From the NCBI GenBank assembly GCA_023229525.1, contig JALNZC010000001.1, forward strand, positions 1-64,000: 64,000 nucleotides of DNA, given 5' to 3'. The translations under genes and the position numbers were made by a program. Shown here one piece after another: positions 26,767-36,537 of this stretch; the stretch's first letter is position 1; every line of letters starts with the position of its first letter. Below the pieces are notes generated by a model. That model had not been told where the DNA came from. It saw nothing but the letters and a program-made list of their open reading frames with translations, and ran no database searches. Source of the DNA: Bacteroidales bacterium (GTDB taxonomy: Bacteria; Bacteroidota; Bacteroidia; Bacteroidales; FEN-979).

Positions 26767-28671
26767 ATGATGAGAAGAACACTGATAATCATTTTCATTG
26801 TCACCAACATAGCGGTGACCTGCAAGGCTTGGGTTTATCCTGAACACAGGGACATTACCTTACTTGCCATTCAGAAACTTGACCCTGCACATCGTGCAAC
26901 CCTTGACCGGCTTTGGGCGCTGGCAAGAAAAGGTTATGAATCACGGCTTTCTGAATCCGTGGCAGATGTTACACAGGGTATAACACCGCAATATCTTGAT
27001 TATGCAGCGTGGCCGGCTATTGGTGGCGATCATTCCACTTCGGCCGAAAACTTGCTTCATAACATATTGCAAACCGACTGGATCATGAATGTTGCAAGTA
27101 TTGCTGCCCGTCTCAAGATCGGTCTTGACAATGCCTCCAATAGGAGCGACCGCATCAACAGGTTAAGGGATTCGGATATCCGTCTCCTGCGTGCCGATCC
27201 GGAGTACGTTTCAAGGGCGGGCGCAAACAACGGACACTTCATGCTTGCCCGTCCGGCTGTGAACACTTCCGCAAGTGATTATTTTGATACCTGTTTTAAA
27301 CAAGGTTGCGAACTTAATCCCATCGGCACCTGGAAGTGGTTTCACGCAAGCGCTTTGTTGAAGGCATTGAGGTTATCTTCGGAAGTGTTAACCCCGGACC
27401 AACGTTCGGCGCTTACCCTGGCTGCCCTTGCCGACGAAGCATTTGCATTGCATTTCCTGGAGGATGGTTTTGCATCTGGCCATGTGGCCGGTGTTTGGGG
27501 AGACGCTTCCCAGCGAAAAGGAACCCACGATTATTATGATGAAATGGGACTTGAGGTAACCACCTGGAGAGGTGATCGTCTGGTTTTAATGGGAGATGCT
27601 TATATGCGTCATGAGGATGCCGAAAGAGCCGCCGAAACAATCCGTATGAGTCTTGAACAATTCCTGGATTTAACGGGGGGAAAGATTGAAACACCAGAGT
27701 TTAGTGACGAATCCGAAACATTCATCGCAGATACTTTTAATGTCAGTAAAGCCGCTCATATGCCTTCACGTAACCTGTATCCTGCATTCACACCATTATT
27801 TAACGTGGTATTAATCAACACTCCTGTACCCGGACTTGCAACCGGACTGGGAGAACTTCCCAGATTCCGGTCGGAGATTGGTCTCTTCATTGGAATTTCA
27901 CCAGCCGCACGGGTTTCATTGTTATCGGGTGGATTTGGCATCCAGCAGAATATTCCCGGAATTGTACCGGCCCTCGAACTGGGTATACGCATCGGGTTGG
28001 GCATGGAAGGGGTTTTGAATGAATCGGGCGACGGACTCGTGTTCCTGGATCTGGGCTGGCGACAGGACGGGGCTTCCACCATGAAGTTCGACGATGAACC
28101 TGAGGCGAAATATTTTGGATCCATTTTATCAGCTATTCCAAGCAGAGACGCTTTTTACGCCCGCCTCAGGCTTCCATTCTACCTGATCCCCGGAGATTTG
28201 ATAATCTTAGCCCCTATACTTTTCCTGGCTTCCCCTCCTACGGTGAATAAAATGATCGTTGCAGCCGGGAACGGGGGACTGATTCCATGGCAAACCGGAA
28301 TGGTCACTCCTATCGGACGATTTCAATTCATTCTGGGGCGAGAGATCGGGGTTTGTGTATTTGGTTCAGGCCGGGGTGCAGATGCATTTTTGTTGCCTTA
28401 CTCTACAGTAAGCTCAGATGAATCGACTTTGTTTTCAATGTATTCGACACAAATTGATTTTCCGATTTTGGAGTACCGGCCATTCCGGACCTTTTCATCC
28501 AGACAAAGCGCCAGCCTGGTCCTGCAGATAAACGCTGGTCTTGATATACCGGGAAAAGTTAAAGTAACTTACCCTGCCGATGCACCGGCGCCGGAAGTAA
28601 AAACGACCTTCTTCATTGGAGTGAGGCTTGCTTTTGATTGGAGGTATTATTTTTCAAAAAGAAAATCGTAG
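26767..28671 (+). CDS. Zinc-dependent phospholipase C/S1-P1-like protein with beta-rich C-terminus
   Basis: The 634-residue product has a signal peptide predicted to end at CKA, leaving Trp as the first mature residue (WVYPEHRDITLLAIQ). In zinc phospholipase C and S1/P1 nucleases the mature N-terminal Trp and several His bind zinc, and candidate ligands are visible in PEHRD, FHASAL, HFLEDGFASGH and GTHDYYDEMG. Residues 22-310 therefore look like this helical fold. Residues 350-634 are rich in alternating aromatic and Gly strands and end VRLAFDWRYYF, like an outer-membrane barrel. A family-level call is secure for the N-terminus; the substrate and the barrel are inferred. Confidence 0.75.
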   Translation: MMRRTLIIIFIVTNIAVTCKAWVYPEHRDITLLAIQKLDPAHRATLDRLWALARKGYESRLSESVADVTQGITPQYLDYAAWPAIGGDHSTSAENLLHNILQTDWIMNVASIAARLKIGLDNASNRSDRINRLRDSDIRLLRADPEYVSRAGANNGHFMLARPAVNTSASDYFDTCFKQGCELNPIGTWKWFHASALLKALRLSSEVLTPDQRSALTLAALADEAFALHFLEDGFASGHVAGVWGDASQRKGTHDYYDEMGLEVTTWRGDRLVLMGDAYMRHEDAERAAETIRMSLEQFLDLTGGKIETPEFSDESETFIADTFNVSKAAHMPSRNLYPAFTPLFNVVLINTPVPGLATGLGELPRFRSEIGLFIGISPAARVSLLSGGFGIQQNIPGIVPALELGIRIGLGMEGVLNESGDGLVFLDLGWRQDGASTMKFDDEPEAKYFGSILSAIPSRDAFYARLRLPFYLIPGDLIILAPILFLASPPTVNKMIVAAGNGGLIPWQTGMVTPIGRFQFILGREIGVCVFGSGRGADAFLLPYSTVSSDESTLFSMYSTQIDFPILEYRPFRTFSSRQSASLVLQINAGLDIPGKVKVTYPADAPAPEVKTTFFIGVRLAFDWRYYFSKRKS

Positions 28672-28693
28672 TACCCGTGAACGGATAATCATA

Positions 28694-28701
28694 TAACTTT
28701 G
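28694..28701 (+). promoter_or_regulatory. Bacteroidota -7 promoter element of the TPR/AraC gene
   Basis: TAACTTTG fits TAnnTTTG. It overlaps a possible TTG start at 28699, which supports choosing the ATG at 28726 as the true start. Confidence 0.55.
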
Positions 28702-28725
28702 TCATACTTCATTTGCTATAATTTC

Positions 28726-30717
28726 ATGATCCACAGACTGGTACCTATACTCTTCCTGCTTTTTCTTTTCCAGGCAGGAACACTTTCTTCAATGAACTCC
28801 GATAGTCTAAAAGCACGTCTAAAATTCGCAGGTACCCGGGAACAGATTTACCTTCTGAATGACTTGAGCAGAAGTTTACGAAGCGATTCACCTGCCGCTT
28901 CATTGCGATATGCTTACCAGGCATGCGCTCTGGCAAAGGCCCGGAAGGATTTCAGTGGTGAAGCACAGGCGTACCAGAATATTGGAATGGCCTATGCTGC
29001 GCTGTCACAATTCATAGAAGCGGAAAATAATCTTCAGATCGCTTTTCAAAAAATGAAGATGTTCAGCGACAGCGTCTCCATGATTTCCCTATACCAATGT
29101 TTTGGGAACTTATATCTTCAGAAAGCAGATTACCGGAAAGCGCTTCCGTATTTCAAACGAGTTTCGACACTCTCCGAAACCCTCCGGTTGCCTGATGATC
29201 CGGTTGTTGCGGAGTGTATCGGAAGCTGCTACAAAGGGATAGGCGATAACCAGCGGGCAGTGGAATTTTTTCAAAAAACGCTGGAAATTTATAAGAATAA
29301 AGGCATTGAAAATGAAAGATACAACCCCGTTTTTTCACTGGGTATGATTTATGCCGAATGGGGCTGGGACGAACAAGCGCTTGAAAATTACAACAAAGCC
29401 CTTAAGATACAAATCGCCCATAACGATTCAATCGGCTCAGCGTTTACACTTGTGAATATGGCCGGGATATACGGCAAATCGCTGGGTAATGAAAAAGCCA
29501 TGGAATATTTCGACATTGCATTAAATATTTTTAAAAAACTTAAAAACCCAAGAGGAATTGGTTATACGTTAAATGGTATTGGTCAATATTTTAAATCCGT
29601 TGAAAAATATGACAGTGCGTTGGCATCATTCAATGAGGCGATCAGCAATTATCAACAAATTCAGTATTGGGAGGGAATGGCCTTTGTATACGGCAATATG
29701 GGCGAAATATTTATGAAGGAAAAAAATTATCGGATAGCTCTTTCTTGTTTCACCCGTTCGCTCCAGCTTGCCGATTCATCCAAATCGGAAATCGCCAGAG
29801 GTACCGCATTGACAGCGTTAGGAAAGATCTGTCAGCAAACCGGCCAGTTAAACAAAGCGTTAACCCTATTTCATCAGAGTCTTGAAATTGCGGTTTCCCG
29901 TAATTTTAAAGAGGCGATGTCTGACAACTACCTTGAACTTTCGAAACTTTATAAGCAGTTGGGACAATTCAACATGGCATTCGATTACATACAACTTTAT
30001 AATGAAACGAGAGATTCTTTATTCAAGGAGAACAGCCAGAAGGTGATTGCTGAGATGGAGGCGAGATATACCACTGAAAAAAAGGAGCGTCAGATCGATT
30101 TGCTGACAAAGGAAAATGAGCTCAATAAACTCGCCATCCGGTCCAAAGAGCGCTTTACCAGACTATCGGTAATTTCATCCGTTGTTTTACTGCTTTTATT
30201 GATGTTGCTGACCAGATTTTATTTTCTCAAACACCGGGCGTATACCAAGTACGTAAGATTGACGCTTGATCAGCTTAAAAAGGAACAGCAAACGGTAAAA
30301 AACACCGATACGAAGCCAGGCGTTCGTCAATCGGCGATCCAGGCATCGCCGGAATCAGAAACCATGAACCAGCGTTTGATTGAAGCATTAAAATTGATGA
30401 TGGTCAATGAACGGTTGTTCCTTGATCCCGGCATAACCCTTGCCGATATGGCACAAAAGCTAAACACCAACACCACATATCTTTCACGCGCCATCAATGA
30501 GATGCTGAATAAAAATTTTTCCGTATACATCAATGAATTGAGGATTCACGAAGCACAAATCATGTTGGCGGGGAAAGAATATGCCAACTGGTCGATCGAA
30601 GGAATAGCTGTTTCCGTTGGGTTTAACTCCAAATCAGCTTTTAATTCCGCTTTTAAAAAATTTACAGGTGTTACCCCTTCCTTCTTTCAGAAGTCAGCTT
30701 TGAACCAGGAAATCTGA
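28726..30717 (+). CDS. Membrane TPR protein with AraC-type DNA-binding domain
   Basis: The ATG at 28726 gives 663 residues; the longer frame starts with TTG inside a promoter element. A signal peptide or anchor (MIHRLVPILFLLFLFQAG) is followed by about eight TPR units (about residues 40-430). A coiled coil and a transmembrane segment (SVISSVVLLLLLMLLTRFYF, about 482-501) come next. The C-terminus is an AraC-type helix-turn-helix (LADMAQKLNTNTTYLSRAIN, then GIAVSVGFNSKSAFNSAFKK). The layout puts the TPRs in the periplasm and the DNA-binding domain in the cytosol. Such membrane TPR/AraC regulators are common in Bacteroidota. The signal is unknown. Confidence 0.9.
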   Translation: MIHRLVPILFLLFLFQAGTLSSMNSDSLKARLKFAGTREQIYLLNDLSRSLRSDSPAASLRYAYQACALAKARKDFSGEAQAYQNIGMAYAALSQFIEAENNLQIAFQKMKMFSDSVSMISLYQCFGNLYLQKADYRKALPYFKRVSTLSETLRLPDDPVVAECIGSCYKGIGDNQRAVEFFQKTLEIYKNKGIENERYNPVFSLGMIYAEWGWDEQALENYNKALKIQIAHNDSIGSAFTLVNMAGIYGKSLGNEKAMEYFDIALNIFKKLKNPRGIGYTLNGIGQYFKSVEKYDSALASFNEAISNYQQIQYWEGMAFVYGNMGEIFMKEKNYRIALSCFTRSLQLADSSKSEIARGTALTALGKICQQTGQLNKALTLFHQSLEIAVSRNFKEAMSDNYLELSKLYKQLGQFNMAFDYIQLYNETRDSLFKENSQKVIAEMEARYTTEKKERQIDLLTKENELNKLAIRSKERFTRLSVISSVVLLLLLMLLTRFYFLKHRAYTKYVRLTLDQLKKEQQTVKNTDTKPGVRQSAIQASPESETMNQRLIEALKLMMVNERLFLDPGITLADMAQKLNTNTTYLSRAINEMLNKNFSVYINELRIHEAQIMLAGKEYANWSIEGIAVSVGFNSKSAFNSAFKKFTGVTPSFFQKSALNQEI

Positions 30718-31027
30718 GTGAATATCCCAGAGTCAAGCCACAAGGAATCTTCAATCCTTGATTAACAGTAGTTAACCGGTTTTGTCAATCCATCACTTTC
30801 TGGGTTTATACGGCATCTCTCGTCTATGTCACTTGTACAGAATCAGGAACAGCGATAATTCAAGTGTAACGGAGCGTTGGTATTGAATTTTATATAGCTG
30901 TTCGGATTTATTGATCAGCACGGCAATTGTTTGTTATTGCTGTCCGGGCAACATACTTTTGATGTTCGGTAAACCGGGCGAAGCTGAAAACCCTGAATCA
31001 AGTAAGCGAAATGTAACGGAATCAACA
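30718..31027. other. Intergenic region
   Basis: This 310-bp stretch holds the hairpin at 30741-30760. A TTG-initiated extension of the lipoprotein frame begins at 30911; it has no signal-peptide character, so I treat it as non-coding leader. Confidence 0.5.
30741..30760 (+). terminator. Weak hairpin after the TPR/AraC gene
   Basis: The inverted arms CAAGGA and TCCTTG, with an 8-nt loop, lie 24 bp after the stop. There is no U-tract, so termination is only a possibility. Confidence 0.3.
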
Positions 31028-31633
31028 ATGAAAACAGTTAAAAGAATGTTTATGATTTATTTGCTGCCGGCTTGGATATTACAAGGATGTGGCAGCGGTT
31101 CAAATATCAATAGTTCCGGACCATTGGGGTCATTGCCGGGTATTGTTGAAAAATATGACGCCAAAATTGAAAAGATTGAAAACGAGTTAAAGGAAGTCCG
31201 GGATATTAATAAAGCGTTTGCATTGGGTAAAGAAAAAGAAGCGCTGAAAGAGGAACGGGTCAAAAAGTTTGATGAAGCCTTTAAAGCTATGCCGACACCC
31301 GTGAATATTGCGTTTGAACAAACCGGTGATAAATCGGGTTGTGAAGTGAAAAGCATGCGTGTTTCGGGTGTACACAGCGGTGGGAATGTGGTTTTTGAAA
31401 TCGAATATCAGGTATTTGCAGAAATTCCTGCGATGGGCTGGGGCCCTGAATTTATCGGCATTTTTCTCGACAGTAAGAACCAGGTCATCGGTAAGGAATG
31501 GTACTTCTTCCCTCAAATCGACCGAAGCAAAGGGGTAAAGAAAGGCGACATCCTTAAAAGTACAACGGGAGGCCCGATTGATGGAAGATATGGTGACCTG
31601 AAAAAAGTTCAGATCAAGTTGAAAGAAAAGTAA
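31028..31633 (+). CDS. Hypothetical lipoprotein with coiled coil
   Basis: I start at the ATG at 31028 because it gives a lipoprotein signal (MKTVKRMFMIYLLPAWILQGCGSG) with the lipobox LQGC; the longer frame starts with TTG. The mature 180-residue protein has a helical charged stretch (VEKYDAKIEKIENELKEVRD, about residues 45-95). A beta-rich domain of unknown family follows (about 100-201, with GCEVKSMRVSG and VVFEIEYQVFAEIPAMGWGP). It should be anchored in the outer membrane. The gap to the thioredoxin-fold gene is 46 bp, so they may be co-transcribed. No function can be assigned. Confidence 0.7.
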   Translation: MKTVKRMFMIYLLPAWILQGCGSGSNINSSGPLGSLPGIVEKYDAKIEKIENELKEVRDINKAFALGKEKEALKEERVKKFDEAFKAMPTPVNIAFEQTGDKSGCEVKSMRVSGVHSGGNVVFEIEYQVFAEIPAMGWGPEFIGIFLDSKNQVIGKEWYFFPQIDRSKGVKKGDILKSTTGGPIDGRYGDLKKVQIKLKEK

Positions 31634-31679
31634 GCCGATCTTATAGAATCGCTAAATTTGCTTCCGGAAAACAACCAAT

Positions 31680-33137
31680 ATGAAGAAGCATTTTGCGACT
31701 ATAGGATACCCAACAGTTATTTTCGTTATACTTATTCTTGTTCTTGCCTTACCCTTTAAACTTTATGCTCAGCCCCATGATGTCACGGTGACCCTTCATC
31801 TGCGTGGCGTCTTTGACAGCAAAATAAGCCTTTTATCATTGTCGGGCTCCAAGACCTTTAAACCCATTATTGAGGTCCGGGGAATAAAAAATGGCGAAAC
31901 AACAAGGCTTTCTGTCTCCAAAGAATTCCTGCCGGGTGAGTTTGTTCTGCGGTTCGATTACAAAGAAATGGAATCAAGTACACCTTATCCTTCAGAGAAA
32001 AATATCTTTATCAATGATCAGGATCTGGAACTGTGGGTAAACCCAAAATACTGTAATAATACCGATAGTACTTACTTTCAGACAGGAGAAAGAGAAAATT
32101 CAGCATTTACAATGTTTTCAAAAGACAATGGCAGACAAAAAGAAAAACTGGGTTTGTTACAGAACTTTTTGATGAATTATGATGATACGGAATCAAAGTT
32201 CTATCGTGAAGGCATCAAAGAATATGAACAGCGCCGGCAAACCTATAACAAGTGGCTGGTATCCCGGGCACAACAGGATAAAGCGCTTTTTGTCAGCAAC
32301 CTCTATCTTTTTCAATATGTGCCGGAGATACCCTGGAAAGGTACCGAAACCGACCGGATCAGAAGCATGATTAACCACTATTTTGACGGCATGGATTTCA
32401 AGGACCCGTTATTGATTAAAACATCCGACCTGATCAAATGGATGGATAACTATGTCAACCTGTATGGCCGGCTTTCTACTACCGTTGCCTTGCGTGATTC
32501 CTTATTTCCACTGGCAGGCAAAACTGCGATTGAGAAAGCCAGGCAGGGTCATCCGATGGTTTATGGCTGGATGGTGGATTATTTTTTCAGGGGATACGAA
32601 ACCAACGGTATAACAGCAGGAATGAAAATACTGGAACCATACATGAATGATTCAAACTGCCTAACCTCAAAAAGACAGGAGATTGCCCGGAGATTGAAAG
32701 GAATGGAAACCCTTGTGCCGGGAAGCAGCGCACCGGATATCGTAATGAAGGATGTTGAAGGCAGTCTGTTTGACCTTTACAAGCTCGAAACCCGATGTAA
32801 ATATATCCTTGTCCTTTTCTGGTCGGCCGATTGCAGCCACTGTATGGAGACGATAGATAAAATATACCCATGGCAGCAACAAACAGATGTTGTTCAGAAA
32901 ATGACTGTTGTTTCTATCAGCCTGGATGAAACGGAAACAGAGATTAAAGCCTGGGAAAAGAAGATCCCGGAACTGAAAGGATGGAAACACTTGCGTGCAG
33001 CAGAAGGTGTTCGCAGCAAAGAAGCCGGCGATTATTATGTATTAGCCACTCCTGTAATGGTTTTGCTCGATGCTAAAACCAAAGCAATTGTAGCAATGCC
33101 TAATAGCCTTAATGAATTAAAGACCGTCTTGAAGTGA
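31680..33137 (+). CDS. Secreted thioredoxin-fold protein (TlpA-like)
   Basis: The 485-residue product has an N-terminal signal or anchor (IFVILILVLALPFKLYAQ). A large helical and beta region (about 30-340) precedes a thioredoxin-like domain (about 345-485). That domain has PGSSAPDIVMKDVEGS, the redox motif CSHC in FWSADCSHCMETI, and the cis-Pro segment ATPVMVLLD. This matches the Bacteroidota TlpA/DUF5106-type thiol oxidoreductases of the periplasm. It probably reduces or oxidises exported proteins; the substrate is unknown. Confidence 0.85.
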   Translation: MKKHFATIGYPTVIFVILILVLALPFKLYAQPHDVTVTLHLRGVFDSKISLLSLSGSKTFKPIIEVRGIKNGETTRLSVSKEFLPGEFVLRFDYKEMESSTPYPSEKNIFINDQDLELWVNPKYCNNTDSTYFQTGERENSAFTMFSKDNGRQKEKLGLLQNFLMNYDDTESKFYREGIKEYEQRRQTYNKWLVSRAQQDKALFVSNLYLFQYVPEIPWKGTETDRIRSMINHYFDGMDFKDPLLIKTSDLIKWMDNYVNLYGRLSTTVALRDSLFPLAGKTAIEKARQGHPMVYGWMVDYFFRGYETNGITAGMKILEPYMNDSNCLTSKRQEIARRLKGMETLVPGSSAPDIVMKDVEGSLFDLYKLETRCKYILVLFWSADCSHCMETIDKIYPWQQQTDVVQKMTVVSISLDETETEIKAWEKKIPELKGWKHLRAAEGVRSKEAGDYYVLATPVMVLLDAKTKAIVAMPNSLNELKTVLK

Positions 33138-33157
33138 TATTTGGAAAATCAAATCGG

Positions 33158-33493
33158 TTAAAATCTTTTTTTGAATCCGCCACGTGATTTGTCTCCAAAC
33201 CTGCCGCCGCCACCGCGTGAATCACTGAAACTGCCGGTTTTGTGCTCTGTTTTCGGACGGGCTATCGAAACGGTGATTACTTTTCCGTCGAATTCGGCAT
33301 TGTTTAATTCCTCGATGGCTTTATCAGCCTCCTCATCATTGGGCATTTCAACGAAACCAAATCCCCTTGATCTTCCCGAAAAATTGTCTTTAATAACTTT
33401 AGCTGAAGTAACGGCTCCATAGTCAGCAAACGCCTGTTTCAAATCTTCATCGTTGATCCTGAAACTTAAATTTGATACAAAAATGTTTTTCAT
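33158..33493 (-). CDS. RRM-type RNA-binding protein with glycine-rich tail
   Basis: The 111-residue product is a single RNA recognition motif (residues 1-80). RNP2 is IFVSNL (4-9) and RNP1 is RGFGFVEM (43-50). The tail is Gly- and Arg-rich (SRGGGGRFGDKSRGGFKKRF). This is the standard form of the small RNA-binding proteins widespread in Bacteroidota and cyanobacteria, which bind single-stranded RNA and often respond to cold or nutrient state. A promoter about 145 bp upstream leaves a long 5' leader, consistent with post-transcriptional control. Confidence 0.93.
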   Translation of the reverse strand: MKNIFVSNLSFRINDEDLKQAFADYGAVTSAKVIKDNFSGRSRGFGFVEMPNDEEADKAIEELNNAEFDGKVITVSIARPKTEHKTGSFSDSRGGGGRFGDKSRGGFKKRF

Positions 33494-33834
33494 GTAATGT
33501 TTTTGTGAATGAATACTGATTTATCGGTGATTTTAAGCTTCAATCACGAAAAGGAACCGACGGCGATACAACTGCGAGGAGATGATAACGACTGAATGGC
33601 TTGCCTTGTGAATCTTTGAATACTCAAAAGCCGGTGCAAAGATAGGTATTTAACCCGTATGATTCACGTTTTCATTTTAATTCTATCCGTTTTCCTATCC
33701 ATCTACTGCATTTTCTTTGGGATCACTATTTTTTGACGATCTAAACCCTGCGATTGAAGGATTGCTTTTCATCAATTCACATATCCGGTCAATGATGGTT
33801 TGCGGTTAAAAAAAATGCTTATTATCATAAAGGT
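33494..33834. other. Leader and intergenic region of the RRM gene
   Basis: The 341-bp gap between two minus-strand genes holds the RRM promoter and an approximately 140-nt leader (33494-33635). The remaining part towards 33834 is AT-rich and shows no open frame or clear terminator. Confidence 0.5.
33637..33644 (-). promoter_or_regulatory. -7 element of the RRM gene
   Basis: On the minus strand the octamer reads TATCTTTG, matching TAnnTTTG. Transcription from here gives a leader of about 140 nt before the ATG at 33493. Confidence 0.55.
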
Positions 33835-34521
33835 TCATTCCAGGATATAATCGTAATTCTGAAGTTGAAGGGTGATGTTCTTTGAGGGGATATATGCTTC
33901 GGCATAAGCCATGTAATTCAGACCGTCCCTGAGTCTTGTGAACGTACCTGTAAAGTGAACAACATCTCCCAGGAATGTAGTATGGACTTCAATCCTGGAA
34001 GTACAGTAATTTATGTCTTCAACCATCCAGGTCATCTGATCTCCTTCTTCCTCTACATTTCTTCCGGTAAAAACAAATTCATGGGTCGAATCTACCACTT
34101 GCCAGGTAGCCGCTGAAATGAACCGTGTGATCTGAGCAGTTTCCTGAAGAAAATATTTTTTCAGAAAATCTCGTAATCCATAAAGAAATTTCTCGATATT
34201 TTCTTTTTCACTTTCGGCAATCTCCCGGATGAGAAAGGCTTTTGGCATTTTAGCGCCCTGTTCGTTGATAACCTTATGAACAAGCTGACCTTGCTGATCA
34301 TATTGATTTTTCTCGATCATTATGTTAAGGATCTCTTTGGATTTCAAAATTTCTGTCCGTGATGTCCAGGAATATTTAGTGAGTAGCTCACTGCTGGTTT
34401 TTCTTGACATGAGGATCTGGTTCACCAGCTCCGATATTTCTGCGTCTTTGTTCTGAGCCTTCAGGTTCTGTGCGAATTGCACTCCAAAGATCATGACAAA
34501 AAATAAGATGATTCTTTTCAT
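33835..34521 (-). CDS. Hypothetical secreted protein
   Basis: The ATG at 34521 is chosen because it opens a typical signal peptide (MKRIILFFVMIFGVQFAQNLKAQ); the longer frame to 34659 adds 46 residues without such character. The 228-residue product has a helical first half (SELVNQILMSRKTSSELLTK and a segment rich in Glu and Lys). A beta-rich second half follows, with WQVVDSTHEFVFTGRNVEEE and VVHFTGTFTRL. I do not recognise a family. It is likely periplasmic. The next gene upstream is divergent. Confidence 0.7.
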   Translation of the reverse strand: MKRIILFFVMIFGVQFAQNLKAQNKDAEISELVNQILMSRKTSSELLTKYSWTSRTEILKSKEILNIMIEKNQYDQQGQLVHKVINEQGAKMPKAFLIREIAESEKENIEKFLYGLRDFLKKYFLQETAQITRFISAATWQVVDSTHEFVFTGRNVEEEGDQMTWMVEDINYCTSRIEVHTTFLGDVVHFTGTFTRLRDGLNYMAYAEAYIPSKNITLQLQNYDYILE

Positions 34522-34733
34522 AATCCAATTTTTATCGCTTATCAAACTTACATAATAATCACGATTCATACACGCACCGCATAAAAATCCAGCAGATTTA
34601 TAGAGAAAATTTAATAACAATTTACGATAAATACAGGAAGATTTTATCTGCCTTTTCATTTTCTATTTTATCCCCGACAGCTATGGATCAAAGACCAAAC
34701 CGTATCCGGTAACGCTTTTTGATCAAAATTTCA

Positions 34734-34741
34734 TATCTTTG
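34734..34741 (+). promoter_or_regulatory. -7 element of the OYE gene
   Basis: TATCTTTG fits TAnnTTTG and lies 29 bp before the ATG at 34771. Confidence 0.5.
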
Positions 34742-34770
34742 AACGAATGTAGATTTAACTTTTCATTGTC

Positions 34771-35859
34771 ATGTCACGTCTTTTCACCCCTTTGAAACTC
34801 AGGGGAACCTTGCTCCGGAACCGGTTGATGGTTTCTCCGATGTGTCAGTATTCCAGTATCGACGGCTTCGCCAATGAATGGCACATGGTCCATTTGGGCA
34901 GCAGGGCAATCGGTGGAGCCGGTGTGGTCATGAGCGAAGCAACTGCCGTTTCTCCTGAAGGCCGCATTTCGGATGTTGACCTCGGCATCTGGAAAGATGC
35001 ACACATCGGATATTTAAAAATCATTACAAAATTTATTACAGACCATGGCGTGATTCCGGGGATCCAGCTTGCGCATGCAGGACGTAAAGCAAGCCATACC
35101 GCTCCCTGGCAGGGCGACCGATTGCTTTCATCTGAAGAAGGCGGTTGGGATGTGGTTGGTCCCAGTGCGATCCCTTTCTCCGTCGATATGGCCAACCCTC
35201 AGGCGCTTACGCCGGAGGGTATCGCAAAAGTGAAACAGGATTTCATCGCAGCGGCAAAGCGGGCATTGGTAGCCGGTTTCCAGATTATCGAGATCCATGC
35301 GGCCCACGGGTACCTCATTCATGAATTTCTTTCACCACTTAGCAATAAAAGAGAAGATGAATACGGCGGCCCATTTGAGAACCGGATCCTGTTATTGACG
35401 GATATTGTTTCCGGTATCAGGTCCGTCTGGCCGGAAGAAAATCCTTTGTTTGTCCGCATCTCTTCTACCGACTGGGTGGAAGGCGGTTGGACCATTGATG
35501 ATTCGGTCGCACTGGTTCGCATCCTGAAAGGGATGGGTGTGGATCTGATCGACTGCTCGTCCGGCGGTCTCATCCCCGGTGTGAAAATCCCACTCATTCC
35601 CGGTTACCAGGTACCTTTTTCCGAAAAGATCCGTATTGAAACCGGGATCCCAACCGGAGCCGTGGGTTTGATCACTACGACAGAGCAGGCTGAATCCATC
35701 CTGGAAAAAGGGCAAGCCGATCTCGTGATACTTGCACGCGCATTTCTCCGCGATCCTTACTTCGCGTTACATGCTGCTTTGGAGCTTGGAGAAGAGATAA
35801 AATGGCCGGATCAGTACCTGCGGGGAAAACTATATCCAAAACTGATCCCGAAAAAATAG
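34771..35859 (+). CDS. namA: Old Yellow Enzyme family NADPH dehydrogenase (YqjM/NamA type)
   Basis: The 362-residue product is an FMN-dependent TIM-barrel ene-reductase of the YqjM class. It reduces activated C=C bonds with NADPH in the cytosol. Class-defining residues are C25 and Y27 in SPMCQYSS, the substrate-binding pair H176/H179 in IEIHAAHGYL with Y181, and the FMN motif near the end (ADLVILARAFLRDPYFALHAA). The start ATG is preceded by a -7 element. The gene stands alone. Confidence 0.93.
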   Translation: MSRLFTPLKLRGTLLRNRLMVSPMCQYSSIDGFANEWHMVHLGSRAIGGAGVVMSEATAVSPEGRISDVDLGIWKDAHIGYLKIITKFITDHGVIPGIQLAHAGRKASHTAPWQGDRLLSSEEGGWDVVGPSAIPFSVDMANPQALTPEGIAKVKQDFIAAAKRALVAGFQIIEIHAAHGYLIHEFLSPLSNKREDEYGGPFENRILLLTDIVSGIRSVWPEENPLFVRISSTDWVEGGWTIDDSVALVRILKGMGVDLIDCSSGGLIPGVKIPLIPGYQVPFSEKIRIETGIPTGAVGLITTTEQAESILEKGQADLVILARAFLRDPYFALHAALELGEEIKWPDQYLRGKLYPKLIPKK

Positions 35860-36537
35860 AAGAATTTTCTGTGCAGCAACAACCTTTCATAATTCGGCGA
35901 ACCGAAGAACAATGTATTCGTAAGGATTCATTGCTCATGCAATTTTAAGTAAGAATCTTTCTTTTTTTAATCTCTCCGGGTAAATACCCCGCGCCTTCGG
36001 GGCGGAACCCGGGTCCAGGGTGCTGTCCTGGGGTAAATACCAATTTATTCCACGGGGAGCAGGAATCTCAACCGATATTGTGTAACCCTCACCGGCTGAA
36101 TTTGTACGAAAACATGAACCTTGCCGTTCTTTTTATGCCCTACCTTCGCTACAACAGGTTGTTGGGAGGGTAAGCAAAAGTGTTGAGGCAGAAGATAAAA
36201 TTCGCAGACAATGATGTGTTAATCAAGCAATTCGGTGCCATTGGTACATTTTATTTTTTTCATATTCCATAATTGTAGTACTTTTATGCCGGATTAATTT
36301 CAATAAAACGAATCAGAAATTTTCTGACCAGGATTTTCGAAATTGAAAACGATAAATGGATATTTATGTATTATTCCATGCGCATAGAACCGAAAGATTC
36401 CGGAAAAGAATAAAATGCCTTCTTTTAAAATCATTCAAATCCGCAGGAATCCGAATCATTTCCCATTTGACAACCTGAAATTATAACAGATAATATGAGT
36501 AATCCAGGGTAGTTCCTGATCAGTTAGAAACATTGTT
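35860..36537. other. Long intergenic region at the left border of the AT-rich island
   Basis: This 678-bp stretch contains the GC-rich repeat at 35978-36020 and a short repeat of GGGTAAATACC (35978-35988 and again at about 36032-36042). The rest becomes AT-rich towards the island. No open frame with coding character and no RNA gene are visible. Confidence 0.6.
35978..36020 (+). repeat. GC-rich dispersed hairpin repeat, left copy
   Basis: This 43-bp element (starts GGGTAAATACCCCG, centre CGGGGCGGAA, ends CGGGTCCAGGG) is about 88% identical to the reverse complement of 53989-54030. The centre can fold as CCCCG/CGGGG. It is REP-like and lies outside any gene. Confidence 0.7.

Noticed and set aside
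28699..28725. TTG start giving a longer TPR/AraC protein
   Set aside because: The TTG lies inside the -7 element TAACTTTG; the ATG at 28726 opens a good signal anchor.
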